Source of the DNA: a virus
DNA: 64,000 bases
IMG/VR virus record: IMGVR_UViG_3300008110_000075
Coordinates: 1-64,000 of that record
Reading direction: 5' to 3' (one strand)
The notes under the pieces were generated by a model. It made no database searches. It saw only the letters and a list, made by a program, of their open reading frames with translations, and was not told where the DNA came from. The position numbers and the translations under genes are program-made. Position 1 is the first letter of the stretch; every line of letters begins with the position of its first letter. Positions 1 to 7,733 of the stretch are shown piece by piece.

Positions 1-595
1 TTTTGAAGTAACTATATTGACCTATGGTACATATATCAATTTTAGCACCTTTGTCTCTTCCTTTGCATCTTCCTAGAATGTCTCTATATAACTTCCAAAC
101 ATCTTTGTTTACACCAAAAACTTCGAATACCTGATACTTGTAGTCGCCATTGTCATATATCCCCAAGTATTTTATTCCACCTGAGGATTCCAACTTCTCG
201 ATATCATTTTGTGAAACAAAGTTATCTTTACCCTGTATTTCATCATAGACAATATTTCCTTCTCTAAGTTTAACAATCTCTTGCAAAAATTTCTTAACAT
301 CTTCGGCGGTCCTATACAGGTGAATGTCCTTGTATTCAAACTTTTTCTTATTTTTCTCGTATAGGTCGAAGTATTCTTTATACTTGTATACATCCTCGGC
401 TTTGATAATACCAGTTCCCACCTTCTTTGTGAGCCAACTCAATAAATAAAATTTGTTACCCGTAACTTCAACTATTTTATTGAAGTCATCTTCTGAAATG
501 GGCTTTCCCTCACCTACATATTTGTTTTTGAGATTGAGAACATTTTGGTCAACTTGTTCTTTTAATACTTTCCAAATGAGGGAGCGTAGTTCCAT
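1..595 (-). CDS. WCT-motif protein with capsid-leader-like N-terminus (3' end outside window)
   Basis: The reading frame is open from an ATG at 595 to the left edge (198 residues visible, no stop). It starts MELRSLIWKVLKEQ, a hydrophobic leader ending LKE before Q, like the other leader proteins here. The last visible residues contain an ICTI..YSYFK pattern that lines up with WCT.....YF..Y segments in the proteins at 23961-25721 and 40601-41923, so I place it in the same family, less surely because the W is I and the rest is missing. A TATTTATA box sits 4 nt before the start. Function unknown; inferred internal head protein. Confidence 0.6.
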   Translation of the reverse strand, partial: MELRSLIWKVLKEQVDQNVLNLKNKYVGEGKPISEDDFNKIVEVTGNKFYLLSWLTKKVGTGIIKAEDVYKYKEYFDLYEKNKKKFEYKDIHLYRTAEDVKKFLQEIVKLREGNIVYDEIQGKDNFVSQNDIEKLESSGGIKYLGIYDNGDYKYQVFEVFGVNKDVWKLYRDILGRCKGRDKGAKIDICTIGQYSYFK

Positions 596-599
596 GTTT

Positions 600-607
600 T
601 ATAAATA
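600..607 (-). promoter_or_regulatory. TATTTATA box, 4 nt before start codon
   Basis: The minus strand reads TATTTATA followed by four bases and the ATG at 595. It is one of nine boxes placed 3-5 nt before a start in this window. If it is a -10-type promoter the message would be almost leaderless; it could instead be an A/T-rich translation signal. Confidence 0.5.
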
Positions 608-613
608 CTTTGG

Positions 614-643
614 ACATAAAAAAACCCCCGATTTCTCGGGGGC
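614..643 (-). terminator. Intrinsic terminator
   Basis: An inverted repeat CCCCCGA/TCGGGGG is followed on the minus strand by a run of seven T. It ends transcription of the small gene at 650-757 before the leader gene at 595. Confidence 0.8.
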
Positions 644-649
644 CTTTAC

Positions 650-757
650 TTATTTCTTGATTTTAGAAACAAGCTTTAGAATATGTGGTCCCACCACAAC
701 TCCGACAACGACACCTAATAAAAAGTGCCAATGCCATAAAAATTCTAATTGTTCCAT
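650..757 (-). CDS. Small membrane protein (35 aa)
   Basis: ATG at 757 to TAA at 650, 35 residues. It has one hydrophobic segment with small residues (LLGVVVGVVVG) and a basic C-terminus (KLVSKIKK), as expected for a single-pass inner membrane protein. A terminator follows directly. No family recognised; the clean start, stop and terminator make it plausible as a real gene. Confidence 0.55.
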   Translation of the reverse strand: MEQLEFLWHWHFLLGVVVGVVVGPHILKLVSKIKK

Positions 758-787
758 AGTTTTTTAAAAGGTTTAATTTTGTTTAGA

Positions 788-1234
788 CTATAAATGATAG
801 TTCAGACCCAAACCTACAAGGTTGGAATGCTTACCATCTTTTACAGTTCTTAGAATTGATTGTTCTAAGCACCACTTCTTGTTTATCTTGTATCCAATGG
901 TAGGGACATAAGTAAATTGCCCTTTTTGTCCATCGAACAAAGTAACACCCCCGTCAAGACCAACATAAAGGTTCTTCTTAAGGTGCTTACGGTATCCAAC
1001 TAAAACAGGCATTCTTACAAAAGACGCCTTGTCTTGCATGAACTGGAAAGATACATTCAAATTCTTTTTATGAAAGTTAACTTTCTGACCCCATGCTTTG
1101 GAATCCCAACCAACATTTCCTGCTAACGGAGCGTTCACAGTTGCACCAACAGAGATATCCCATCCCTTTTTATCTTGTGCAAATGTTACTAGCGAACATA
1201 CGAGAGCAAAAAATAACAAAAATTGTTTCTTCAT
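788..1234 (-). CDS. Outer-membrane beta-barrel-like protein with signal peptide
   Basis: 148 residues. Residues 1-19 form a classical signal peptide (MKKQFLLFFALVCSLVTFAQ), with the ..FAQ ending common in Bacteroidota secreted proteins. The remainder alternates polar and hydrophobic residues in strand-like segments with Gly and aromatic girdles (YVPTIGYKINKKW, LVGLGLNYHL) and ends in an aromatic/Leu strand, the form of small porin/OmpA-type barrels. A phage product of this kind would be exported to the host outer membrane during infection, where it could mask a receptor; that role is inference. A TATTTATA element lies 20 nt upstream of the start. Confidence 0.7.
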   Translation of the reverse strand: MKKQFLLFFALVCSLVTFAQDKKGWDISVGATVNAPLAGNVGWDSKAWGQKVNFHKKNLNVSFQFMQDKASFVRMPVLVGYRKHLKKNLYVGLDGGVTLFDGQKGQFTYVPTIGYKINKKWCLEQSILRTVKDGKHSNLVGLGLNYHL

Positions 1235-1261
1235 TTTCGTTTTATTTAACGGTTTATAAAT

Positions 1262-1299
1262 AAAAAACCCATCTTCACCTACAACTAAGTTGAGATGGG
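1262..1299 (-). terminator. Intrinsic terminator
   Basis: CCCATCT/AGATGGG inverted repeat with a long loop, followed on the minus strand by TTTTTT. It ends the leader-protein operon that runs from 3043 to 1349. Confidence 0.65.
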
Positions 1300-1348
1300 A
1301 TGGGATTTATATTCTCTTATAAATATCTTTGAAAATCCGAAAATCGTC

Positions 1349-1666
1349 TTACATGAACCTTTTGACCCTGTAACCCATGTTACCCAAGTAATCCTTGAAA
1401 ACCTCTTTTGTTCCTGTTTTGGATAGGTTAAACATGATTTTTACGAGTTCGAAAAGTTGGTCAGTAACGAATAAAATTTGGTCACCTTTCTCATATGCCA
1501 TCTTGTTTTCCTTACCTTTTCCGAACAAGACTAGGTTGTTAGTTTCCTCAGGAGAATAGTCCTCAAGGTAACTGTCAAGAAATAAAAAAATCTTGTCATT
1601 TATTTTAGATTCTCCAACAATTCCAAGGAACTTGTTTAATCTATTTTCTGTGATGATGTATTTCAT
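1349..1666 (-). CDS. Leader-bearing small protein (MKYIITE family)
   Basis: 105 residues starting MKYIITENRLNKF. The first seven residues end in ITE and are nearly identical to those of the next two genes upstream, whereas the bodies differ. The body is predicted soluble and unrecognised. It is the last gene of a five-gene operon with overlapping ends (the start overlaps the preceding stop by 4 nt) and is followed by a terminator. By the shared leader I infer a packaged head protein processed after ITE; no enzymatic function can be read. Confidence 0.7.
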   Translation of the reverse strand: MKYIITENRLNKFLGIVGESKINDKIFLFLDSYLEDYSPEETNNLVLFGKGKENKMAYEKGDQILFVTDQLFELVKIMFNLSKTGTKEVFKDYLGNMGYRVKRFM

Positions 1667-1971
1667 GGCTCTACGAATTCCACCTTAACATTGAATTTAT
1701 TTTCGAACCATAGTTTAATTAAGAGTTTCATTTTTTCTTCACTCAAAGCAAACATATCGGTCATATTTTTTTGGAAGTGGCGGTTAACCCATAATCTTCC
1801 ATCTGTGTGGTCAAATTCCATAATGTCCTCCCAATCGTCTTCACCATCCCCAATTTGGTGAGATACTACAATATAAGGATGAAGTCGGTTAACAACCTTC
1901 CTTTCAATCAAATTGTTAAGGTAGTCGATAATAAACTGATTCAACCTATTTTCAGAAATAATGTATTTCAT
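1663..1971 (-). CDS. Leader-bearing small protein (MKYIISE family)
   Basis: 102 residues beginning MKYIISENRLNQFIIDYL. I chose the ATG at 1971, immediately after the previous gene's TAA at 1973-1975, because it places the conserved leader at the N-terminus; a longer frame upstream lies inside the neighbouring gene. The body has an acidic patch (GDGEDDWEDIMEFDH) that resembles the same region of the next upstream protein (DIGDGEFNLAD), so the two are probably diverged paralogues. Function unknown. Confidence 0.7.
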   Translation of the reverse strand: MKYIISENRLNQFIIDYLNNLIERKVVNRLHPYIVVSHQIGDGEDDWEDIMEFDHTDGRLWVNRHFQKNMTDMFALSEEKMKLLIKLWFENKFNVKVEFVEP

Positions 1972-1972
1972 A

Positions 1973-2326
1973 TTACTCGTCTTCATTTTGGTCTTCTTCA
2001 TGCATCCACTCAAAATTATCCATTGTGAGGGATTTATCATATCTCTCATTGAACCAATTTATTATGGTTTTGATGGCGTCGAGATTAGGAATTGAAAAAA
2101 GTTTAGTTAATTGAGTAACTAATCCATCACTAAGGTAAATCACTTCAAACTCTCTGTGTGGATGCATACTTGAATATTGAATTCTGTAAAGAATTTTGCT
2201 TGTATTATACTGTCCGTCTGCAAGATTAAACTCACCATCACCAATATCCCACTCCCACCAATCGATTGAATCAAGATAAGATAATATCAAATTTTTTAAC
2301 CTATTTTCTGTTATTACGTACTTCAT
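1973..2326 (-). CDS. Leader-bearing small protein (MKYVITE family)
   Basis: 117 residues beginning MKYVITENRLKNLILSYL, the same leader as the two downstream genes. The C-terminal half carries SIPNLDAIKTIINWFNERYD, similar in layout to MKLLIKLWFENKFNVK in the 1663-1971 protein, which supports a paralogous group. It overlaps the upstream gene by 26 nt. Function unknown; inferred head-packaged. Confidence 0.7.
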   Translation of the reverse strand: MKYVITENRLKNLILSYLDSIDWWEWDIGDGEFNLADGQYNTSKILYRIQYSSMHPHREFEVIYLSDGLVTQLTKLFSIPNLDAIKTIINWFNERYDKSLTMDNFEWMHEEDQNEDE

Positions 2327-2618
2327 GGTTAATATTTCTTATTGTTGCGGTGGCTGAATGAACGGGAACTCCAACCATATCCTCAACGAACTGTGCAAGT
2401 TGGTGTTTAAAAAAATGAAAATCAGGACCCATAGTTCTTTCGGTAACATAAAATATTGGATGAAGAATATAATAGGTTCCACCCATCATTGCTTTACCTT
2501 CTTCAATCGCAACCTCAGTTTTCATAACAGAGTTGTTTGTGAAAGTCTCAGCAACCTGTTTGATAATTTCTTTTATCCTATCGTTTTGTTGTTCTGTAAT
2601 AATATATCTTTTCATCAT
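2301..2618 (-). CDS. Leader-bearing small protein (KRYIITE)
   Basis: 106 residues starting MMKRYIITEQQNDRIKEII; the first ATG overlaps the upstream TGA (ATGA), indicating translational coupling. The leader ends ITE before Q. The body (FTNNSVMKTEVAIEEGKAM...) is not recognised. Part of the same operon of leader proteins. Confidence 0.68.
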   Translation of the reverse strand: MMKRYIITEQQNDRIKEIIKQVAETFTNNSVMKTEVAIEEGKAMMGGTYYILHPIFYVTERTMGPDFHFFKHQLAQFVEDMVGVPVHSATATIRNINHEVRNNRK

Positions 2619-3043
2619 ACTTTTGTCCAGGTCATTTCAAAAACCTCATATTCGAGTGGTGTTCCATAATAGGCAATATCCAAATTGAAATAAGATTTGA
2701 GGTCCTTATATACTTCCCTCTTGGCAAGTAAAGACCAATTCCTATCCTTCTTTTGTTTGCTGAAGTCAAAGTAAAATTTGATGTTTGGTCTTTGAATGGA
2801 GAAACCTTCATTTCCATAATGAGTTCCTTTCTCCCCAATCTCAATCTTCACCAACTCATCCCCAAACTTAACTTTAAAAAATTCTATAATCTTTGGAAGT
2901 ATACGTTCGATACGAACTTTGTAGTCCTTAATAAATTGAATTCTCTCCTCTTTTGAAAGTTCATGAAACTTCTCCACCCAATCAGGTGTGTCTGATGTCA
3001 AAACAATTGCCTCCCTTAATATTTTTTTGATGAGTTCTCTCAT
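2615..3043 (-). CDS. Leader-bearing protein (LIKKILRE)
   Basis: 142 residues, first gene of the leader operon. It starts MRELIKKILREAIVLTSDTPDW; ILRE before A fits the [I/L]xE rule. The body mixes basic helices (KEERIQFIKDYKVRIERI) with a strand-rich half (IKIEIGEKGTHYGNEGF) and is not recognised. A TATTTATA box lies 3 nt before the start. Confidence 0.7.
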   Translation of the reverse strand: MRELIKKILREAIVLTSDTPDWVEKFHELSKEERIQFIKDYKVRIERILPKIIEFFKVKFGDELVKIEIGEKGTHYGNEGFSIQRPNIKFYFDFSKQKKDRNWSLLAKREVYKDLKSYFNLDIAYYGTPLEYEVFEMTWTKV

Positions 3044-3046
3044 GAT

Positions 3047-3054
3047 TATAAATA
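3047..3054 (-). promoter_or_regulatory. TATTTATA box, 3 nt before start codon
   Basis: The minus strand reads GTATTTATA, three bases, then the ATG at 3043. It heads the five-gene leader-protein operon and lies just downstream of another gene's terminator, so an independent promoter is needed here. Confidence 0.55.
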
Positions 3055-3063
3055 CAAAACAAA

Positions 3064-3092
3064 ATAAAAAACCCCTCCTGATTGGAGAGGTT
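3064..3092 (-). terminator. Intrinsic terminator
   Basis: CCTCTCC/GGAGGGG stem with an AATCA loop, followed on the minus strand by TTTTTT. It separates the 52-residue gene from the leader operon. Confidence 0.7.
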
Positions 3093-3097
3093 TGAAA

Positions 3098-3256
3098 TTA
3101 ATTGGATGGTTTGTCTGATTCGATTTTATTAACAACGTCTTTGAGGTGTCTTAGTAAAAGCTCGTGGTCATAATCGTTTTTCTCACCATAAACTTTCAAT
3201 TGCCCTGAGACGTAGTCTAAAGAAAAAATCGCATCTTTTACTTCTTGTTTTGTCAT
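3098..3256 (-). CDS. Small hypothetical protein (52 aa)
   Basis: ATG at 3256 to TAA at 3098, 52 residues, charged and probably helical (MTKQEVKDAIFSLDYVSGQL...DHELLLRHLKDVVNKIE). It is bracketed by two terminators, so it is likely a monocistronic early-type gene. No family recognised. Confidence 0.6.
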   Translation of the reverse strand: MTKQEVKDAIFSLDYVSGQLKVYGEKNDYDHELLLRHLKDVVNKIESDKPSN

Positions 3257-3295
3257 AGTTTAAAATTATAAAAAATTATTTCAAATAAACCAAAT

Positions 3296-3321
3296 AAAAA
3301 AACCCCTCCTTATTGGAGGGG
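3296..3321 (-). terminator. Intrinsic terminator
   Basis: Perfect CCCCTCC/GGAGGGG stem with a short loop, followed on the minus strand by seven T; ends the gene at 3328-4077. Confidence 0.85.
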
Positions 3322-3327
3322 TTCTTA

Positions 3328-4077
3328 TTACATTGCTCGAAGGATTGCTTCAGTCTCACCATCCCACTTTTTGATTTGGGATTTAGGAACCCAAAAAGTC
3401 AATTCACCAATTTCTTCCACCCGACGAAGATAATCTTGACGGAATCTTTCTGCTTCTGAAGCGTCCTTGATATATTCCACACCCATATGACCCGCACAAA
3501 TCTTACCGAGACCAGTCAACATAGAGAACTCATCTGTGAGAGTCTTCATGCAACATGTACAAACCTTACCACGCTTGATAGTCAACTTACCTGTGAACTG
3601 TACCGCCTTTGGTGACACCGCCTTCACACGAGTGATGTCGATAAGGATGGGGTTAAACTGAAGACCGTAGGTCTCTTTGAGTTCCATACCCTTTTTACGA
3701 CCAAGTTTAATGGTCTCACCTTCGGTAGGCCAGTTCATACGAATGGTCTTCTCCTTATCTTCTTCCTTCTGAATCTGAGCCACAGCGGCTGAGATTTGCT
3801 TTGAGGTAAGTGTACCCCACTTCTGAAATTTGGAGGCGATGTCCTTTACGAAAGGGTTCTCGCCCTTGTAGTCAACGATACGCTTCACATCCTCAGGAAG
3901 CTCTTCCTTGTTGATAACCTTAACTTCAGAGTTAAGAGCCTTCTCGGTGGCTTCGAGTTGCTTTGGGGTTAAACCTCCCCACTTCTTGAGAGCGTCTTTC
4001 ATGTTGAGGATGAAACGGTTTTGACCTTGGTAGTTACGAACTTTGTCTTGAACTGAAACTTGGGTTGTGGTAGTCAT
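3328..4077 (-). CDS. DUF6011-like zinc-binding protein
   Basis: 249 residues from the ATG at 4077 (MTTTTQVSVQDKV); an upstream ATG at 4101 lies at the promoter and is less likely. The N-terminal half has two copies of a short motif, NRFILNMKDALKKWGGLTPKQ and NPFVKDIASKFQKWGTLTSKQ, about 60 residues apart. The C-terminal half has VCTCCMKTLTDEFSM..GLGKICAGH, which matches the C..C..LTD..S...G.GP.C pattern of DUF6011 zinc modules often found in phage and mobile-element proteins. TATCTTTG precedes it, suggesting early expression by host polymerase. Likely a nucleic-acid-binding protein; role unknown. Confidence 0.65.
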   Translation of the reverse strand: MTTTTQVSVQDKVRNYQGQNRFILNMKDALKKWGGLTPKQLEATEKALNSEVKVINKEELPEDVKRIVDYKGENPFVKDIASKFQKWGTLTSKQISAAVAQIQKEEDKEKTIRMNWPTEGETIKLGRKKGMELKETYGLQFNPILIDITRVKAVSPKAVQFTGKLTIKRGKVCTCCMKTLTDEFSMLTGLGKICAGHMGVEYIKDASEAERFRQDYLRRVEEIGELTFWVPKSQIKKWDGETEAILRAM

Positions 4078-4918
4078 GGTGGATGTGTTTTGTGAATACA
4101 AAGATAATCATTTCACAAAGTTTAAGTTGAGCATACCCTGCATCCCAAGAGTTGAGATGATTTTCATCGTTTGCCATAACTTGACGAAGTTCCATAGACC
4201 TTTCAACAAGTTCTGTTGCTTTATCTAATACTGCTTTTGCATCAGGAGAAAGTTTGTCGTAGATTCTTTCTTCACCAAATAGAATTTTGTGAACATAACG
4301 GTCTGAAGATGTCCTTGCGTCGTTGTAAAGTTCATCATATCCGTTTTGGTCCGCAAGTTCTTTCATCTTGTCTAAGGACATCCAAAAGAATTCGTTTTTT
4401 ATATCCCATAATTGGTCTTTGTATTCAACTTGACGAAGAGAAGATTGATTTGATTTAGACTCGAATAAAGAATAAACAACAGAATCATACTTGAATTGAT
4501 TGAACAATTCATGTTGTTCATTTGGAGCGAGATATTCGTCCTTTTCGTTTTTCCAATCTGCAGTAATCATTCTTCGAACTGAAAATAATAATAAAGACTC
4601 TATAAAATTTTTTTGAGTAACTGAAAATCCATGACCAACACTACAGGTGCTTGTAAACAAAGCGACATCTTCCATGCTCTTTCCTACATTGTTGGCGGTA
4701 GAAAGTAAATAACCAAAACTATTAGGTAATAGTGAACCATACCCTTTTTGTTTCACTTTCAGAGATGAAGAAAGTTGAGGAGCATCTTTCGCCCCTTTTA
4801 TTTGACCTTTCGCATAATCTTTTAGTGACTTGAGTTGGTCTGTATTATAAACAAATTTGGTTGATTTATTTTCTATTTGAAAATCTTTATTTAATTCAAG
4901 TAAATCGTATGTAAACAT
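4034..4918 (-). CDS. C-terminal half of a split DNA methyltransferase
   Basis: 294 residues from the ATG at 4918 (MFTYDLLELNKDF). The sequence corresponds to the target-recognition/C-terminal half of large phage adenine-specific methyltransferases: it carries features such as DEYLAPNEQH, WDIKNEFFWMS, YDELYNDARTSSDRYV and ENHLNSWDAGYAQLKL. The catalytic half is the next gene upstream, ending 25 nt away. A TATCTTTA element in that gap could give it its own promoter. The last 25 residues overlap the promoter and start of the next gene and look unlike the family, so the natural end may be shortened or altered. Probably acts with the upstream product. Confidence 0.65.
   Translation of the reverse strand: MFTYDLLELNKDFQIENKSTKFVYNTDQLKSLKDYAKGQIKGAKDAPQLSSSLKVKQKGYGSLLPNSFGYLLSTANNVGKSMEDVALFTSTCSVGHGFSVTQKNFIESLLLFSVRRMITADWKNEKDEYLAPNEQHELFNQFKYDSVVYSLFESKSNQSSLRQVEYKDQLWDIKNEFFWMSLDKMKELADQNGYDELYNDARTSSDRYVHKILFGEERIYDKLSPDAKAVLDKATELVERSMELRQVMANDENHLNSWDAGYAQLKLCEMIIFVFTKHIHHDYHNPSFSSRQSS
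4099..4106 (-). promoter_or_regulatory. Bacteroidota-type -7 element TATCTTTG
   Basis: TATCTTTG on the minus strand, 21 nt before the ATG at 4077. No clear TTTG -33 element is seen at the right distance. The element lies inside the 3' end of the preceding reading frame. Confidence 0.55.
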
Positions 4919-4943
4919 TTTGTTTTTTTTGTAAAGATAGGAC

Positions 4944-6428
4944 TTATTTTTTATTTGAGAAAATTGAAAATGAAAGTGCCCAAGAAGACACATCCGCGAA
5001 GTTGGATGAATCCATTATGTAACCTCCTGAAAATGAATATTCACCAAAAAAAAGTTTTCTAAATGTTTCGGAAGATGGTCCTGAAATCCATGTTAATGGA
5101 GAGAATATTGCAATATTCGTTTTGAACTCTTTTTGAATTCTATATATGAATTGAAGGTAGAGTTGTTGAGCCGAATTTCCCATTTTTTCTTTAACCATGA
5201 TTTCATTTATCTTAGTTTTACTTGCACCCGCCCTATCATGTCCCTCTTCTTTATAAGATGTTTTTTTCGAACCCGTGGTGTAGGGTGGATTCATCAATAC
5301 AATAATCTCCTTACCTCCCTCAATCGCATTTCTCAAACCAATAGGGAGTTTCTCATAATCATCATTCAAGAAGTCATATTGAAACTTAACCGCTTCAGGG
5401 TTATATCCCATTTGATTTGCAGTATCAATATCTGCCTGAATTAAAGTTGAACAATAAAGTTCTTTGAACTTATAATCACGGGTAAGATTCCCCGTCCCCC
5501 AAGCAGGGTCCCAAACAATATATTTTTCTTTCCAATCTTCACCGAACACTGATGTGATATATTCGTGGGCTTTGTCTACCCAAATTGAAGGTGTGAAGAA
5601 CTCACCTTGTTTACGACGAACAGTATCTTCAACAATGCGGTCAACAACAGCGGCTAACTTATGTTTCTGAGATGGCGTATAAGAAGACGAAAAGTGTCCG
5701 AAGAATGATTCGAAGGCTTCACGAGATACTACAGGAACCTCACCTAACGCCTTTGAAACAACTGTCTTTCTTTTCTTGACAGGGTGAAGATAGTTGTCGT
5801 CCTTGTTCACCAAAATTTGAACAAATAGATTCGCTCTTTCATTGGTAGTGAACTTATTTTTTACAAGAACTTTTTCATCAAAATAACGGAATACCTCTGT
5901 AATGTTTTTGTCCGTAACGAGAACTTTTCTTTGAACATTATCAGTGAGGTCTTTAACCTTTTGAATACACTCAGGAAAATGATGAGAATCATAGACGAAT
6001 GGTTTGATTGATTCGTCCTTCATCATGGTTAATACTAAATCAGTAATTGAATGAGCAGATGAGGGTGGAACACTCCAATCCAAATCCATTTCTAAATACT
6101 TAATGATATCATTGACATGTAATGTTAAGCACTCGTTTCTATCCCCGATGAAAATTGTAGATGGAGGAACAATTCCTTTATCGTAGAAACGCTTTACATA
6201 GAAAACAGATTGAGCAAGAACTTTTACAAGTTCAGATTTGTTTGACAAATTCAAATCATCTTTGAACTCCATAAGAGTTCTGACCTTGTGAGATTTGGAA
6301 ACTCCGAATCCATCGCATCCAAAAGGAGATGTGATTTCCATATCCTTGAATTTCTTTTTGAATTCGTGTCGGTAGGAATTTTCAACATCTTTTTCATTGA
6401 GGGCTATTGCCAAACTTTTGGACATCAT
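4944..6428 (-). CDS. DNA (adenine) methyltransferase, catalytic half
   Basis: 494 residues from ATG ATG at 6428 (MMSKSLAIALNEKD). The second half is a class-gamma type N6-adenine methyltransferase: GEFFTPSIWVDKA, a SAM-binding motif in VWDPAWGTGNLT and the catalytic NPPY in IIVLMNPPYTTG. It ends SWALSFSIFSNKK, a point at which relatives continue into a target-recognition domain; here that part is a separate gene (4034-4918). It could methylate phage DNA against host restriction. A TATTTATA box is 3 nt before the start and TATATTTG lies slightly further upstream. Confidence 0.8.
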   Translation of the reverse strand: MMSKSLAIALNEKDVENSYRHEFKKKFKDMEITSPFGCDGFGVSKSHKVRTLMEFKDDLNLSNKSELVKVLAQSVFYVKRFYDKGIVPPSTIFIGDRNECLTLHVNDIIKYLEMDLDWSVPPSSAHSITDLVLTMMKDESIKPFVYDSHHFPECIQKVKDLTDNVQRKVLVTDKNITEVFRYFDEKVLVKNKFTTNERANLFVQILVNKDDNYLHPVKKRKTVVSKALGEVPVVSREAFESFFGHFSSSYTPSQKHKLAAVVDRIVEDTVRRKQGEFFTPSIWVDKAHEYITSVFGEDWKEKYIVWDPAWGTGNLTRDYKFKELYCSTLIQADIDTANQMGYNPEAVKFQYDFLNDDYEKLPIGLRNAIEGGKEIIVLMNPPYTTGSKKTSYKEEGHDRAGASKTKINEIMVKEKMGNSAQQLYLQFIYRIQKEFKTNIAIFSPLTWISGPSSETFRKLFFGEYSFSGGYIMDSSNFADVSSWALSFSIFSNKK

Positions 6429-6431
6429 ATC

Positions 6432-6439
6432 TATAAATA
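6432..6439 (-). promoter_or_regulatory. TATTTATA box, 3 nt before start codon
   Basis: The minus strand reads TATTTATA, three bases, then ATGATG at 6428. A Bacteroidota-like TATATTTG lies just upstream at about 6446-6453, so this gene may have both promoter classes. Confidence 0.5.
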
Positions 6440-6467
6440 TTTGTGCAAATATAAGACACAAACCCTA

Positions 6468-7733
6468 TTATGCCAAAAGTTTTTTTCCTGCTCTTTCTCT
6501 ATGAAACTTTATTGCAAACCTGTGAACCTCTTCTTGAATAACTCCGAGAACGGACCAATCCATTGGATGTTGTTTACCATCAGTTGTATGAACGGTCTGT
6601 GACCTGTGTTTTTGGTCTTTCGAAATTGATATCAAATCAATCCTGTTGGTAAGTCCAAGAGACTCAAATACCTTCTTTGCAACGTTTAATTGACCAATTC
6701 CCCCATCAATTAGAACAAGGTCAGGTAGTTGACCCTTTTCATCCAAGAGTCTCTTAAAACGTCTGTAAACCACTTCCTCGAATGACAGACAATCATTACC
6801 ATTGTTTGACTCCTCACGAATGATATACTTACGGTATTCACTCTTGAGAGGTTTGTTATTCACATATCTTACAGAGGCCGCAACATTTGAGTCACCCTGA
6901 TTGTGTGAGTTGTCAAACGCCTCGATAATCAAAGGAAGATTTTTAAGACCCAAAACCTTTTTTATACCAAAGGCAATCTTGTTATATTTCCTTACACGGA
7001 TGGGTTCGAGTTTCTCTTCAAGTTTTTTGATTTGATTAACCCTGTTGAGGTAGTTGTCCGCCTTTTCGAACTCCAAGTTCTTGGCAAACTCATGCATTTT
7101 TCCTGTGAGAAACACCTTTAACATCTTATAATCAAGTTCGAATATCTTTCGAACAATTAATTGATACTTCAGATATTCAAGGTTCGATTCCAAGGCAATG
7201 CAGGGTGCGTTACAACGACCAATATGATACTCAAGACATGGTTTGAATTTACCTGCCCCGATGTTTTCTTGATTCAAAGTATAGGAACAAGTTCTAAGTG
7301 GAAGGATGTCGTTGATAAGTTCCATAACTTCATACGCCCTTTGACCTGAGGTGAAGTTGATTCCACAGGTGTCCTCACCTTTCCCATGAGTTATTTGAAG
7401 TTTGGAGTATGGTCCACCAGTCAAAGACAAATGCCAAGTTCTTGACTTATCATCTTTACCTTTGATGTTGAACTTGGGTTTGTAAATTTTGATGAGTTCT
7501 TCCTCCATGATGAGAGCCTCAGCCTCAGATGAAGCAATCTGATACTCAACGTCACGTATTTGTTCAACAAGGGTCCTTGTCTTCTTGTCATCGTGTTTCT
7601 TATTGAAATAAGACGCAACACGTTTGGGAAGGAACTTGGACATCCCCACATATATTACCTGGTCTTTGCCATCTTTGTAGATGTAACAACCAGGGTATTT
7701 GGGAGCTGATTTTATTTTTTCTTTGATGTCCAT
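6468..7733 (-). CDS. uvrC: UvrC-like excinuclease subunit
   Basis: 421 residues from the ATG at 7733 (MDIKEKIKSAPKYPGCY). Domains in order: GIY-YIG nuclease (PGCYIYKDG..VIYVGMS, about residues 12-90), the UvrC cysteine region (CLEYHIGRCNAPC), a UvrB-contact segment (LEFEKADNYLNRVNQIKKLEE), and the RNase-H-like C-terminal nuclease (IIEAFDNSHNQGDSNVAA, LPDLVLIDGGIGQLNVAK). Both nuclease centres appear intact. It is shorter than cellular UvrC (about 600 residues) and lacks the terminal helix-hairpin-helix pair. It could act with host UvrA/UvrB on phage DNA or independently. The start overlaps the upstream gene by 22 nt. Confidence 0.92.
   Translation of the reverse strand: MDIKEKIKSAPKYPGCYIYKDGKDQVIYVGMSKFLPKRVASYFNKKHDDKKTRTLVEQIRDVEYQIASSEAEALIMEEELIKIYKPKFNIKGKDDKSRTWHLSLTGGPYSKLQITHGKGEDTCGINFTSGQRAYEVMELINDILPLRTCSYTLNQENIGAGKFKPCLEYHIGRCNAPCIALESNLEYLKYQLIVRKIFELDYKMLKVFLTGKMHEFAKNLEFEKADNYLNRVNQIKKLEEKLEPIRVRKYNKIAFGIKKVLGLKNLPLIIEAFDNSHNQGDSNVAASVRYVNNKPLKSEYRKYIIREESNNGNDCLSFEEVVYRRFKRLLDEKGQLPDLVLIDGGIGQLNVAKKVFESLGLTNRIDLISISKDQKHRSQTVHTTDGKQHPMDWSVLGVIQEEVHRFAIKFHRERAGKKLLA

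Noticed and set aside
600-607. T4 late promoter TATAAATA in the forward sense
   Set aside because: At 600-607 the plus strand reads TATAAATA but no gene follows it on the plus strand; the minus strand gene starts 4 nt away, so the functional sense is TATTTATA.
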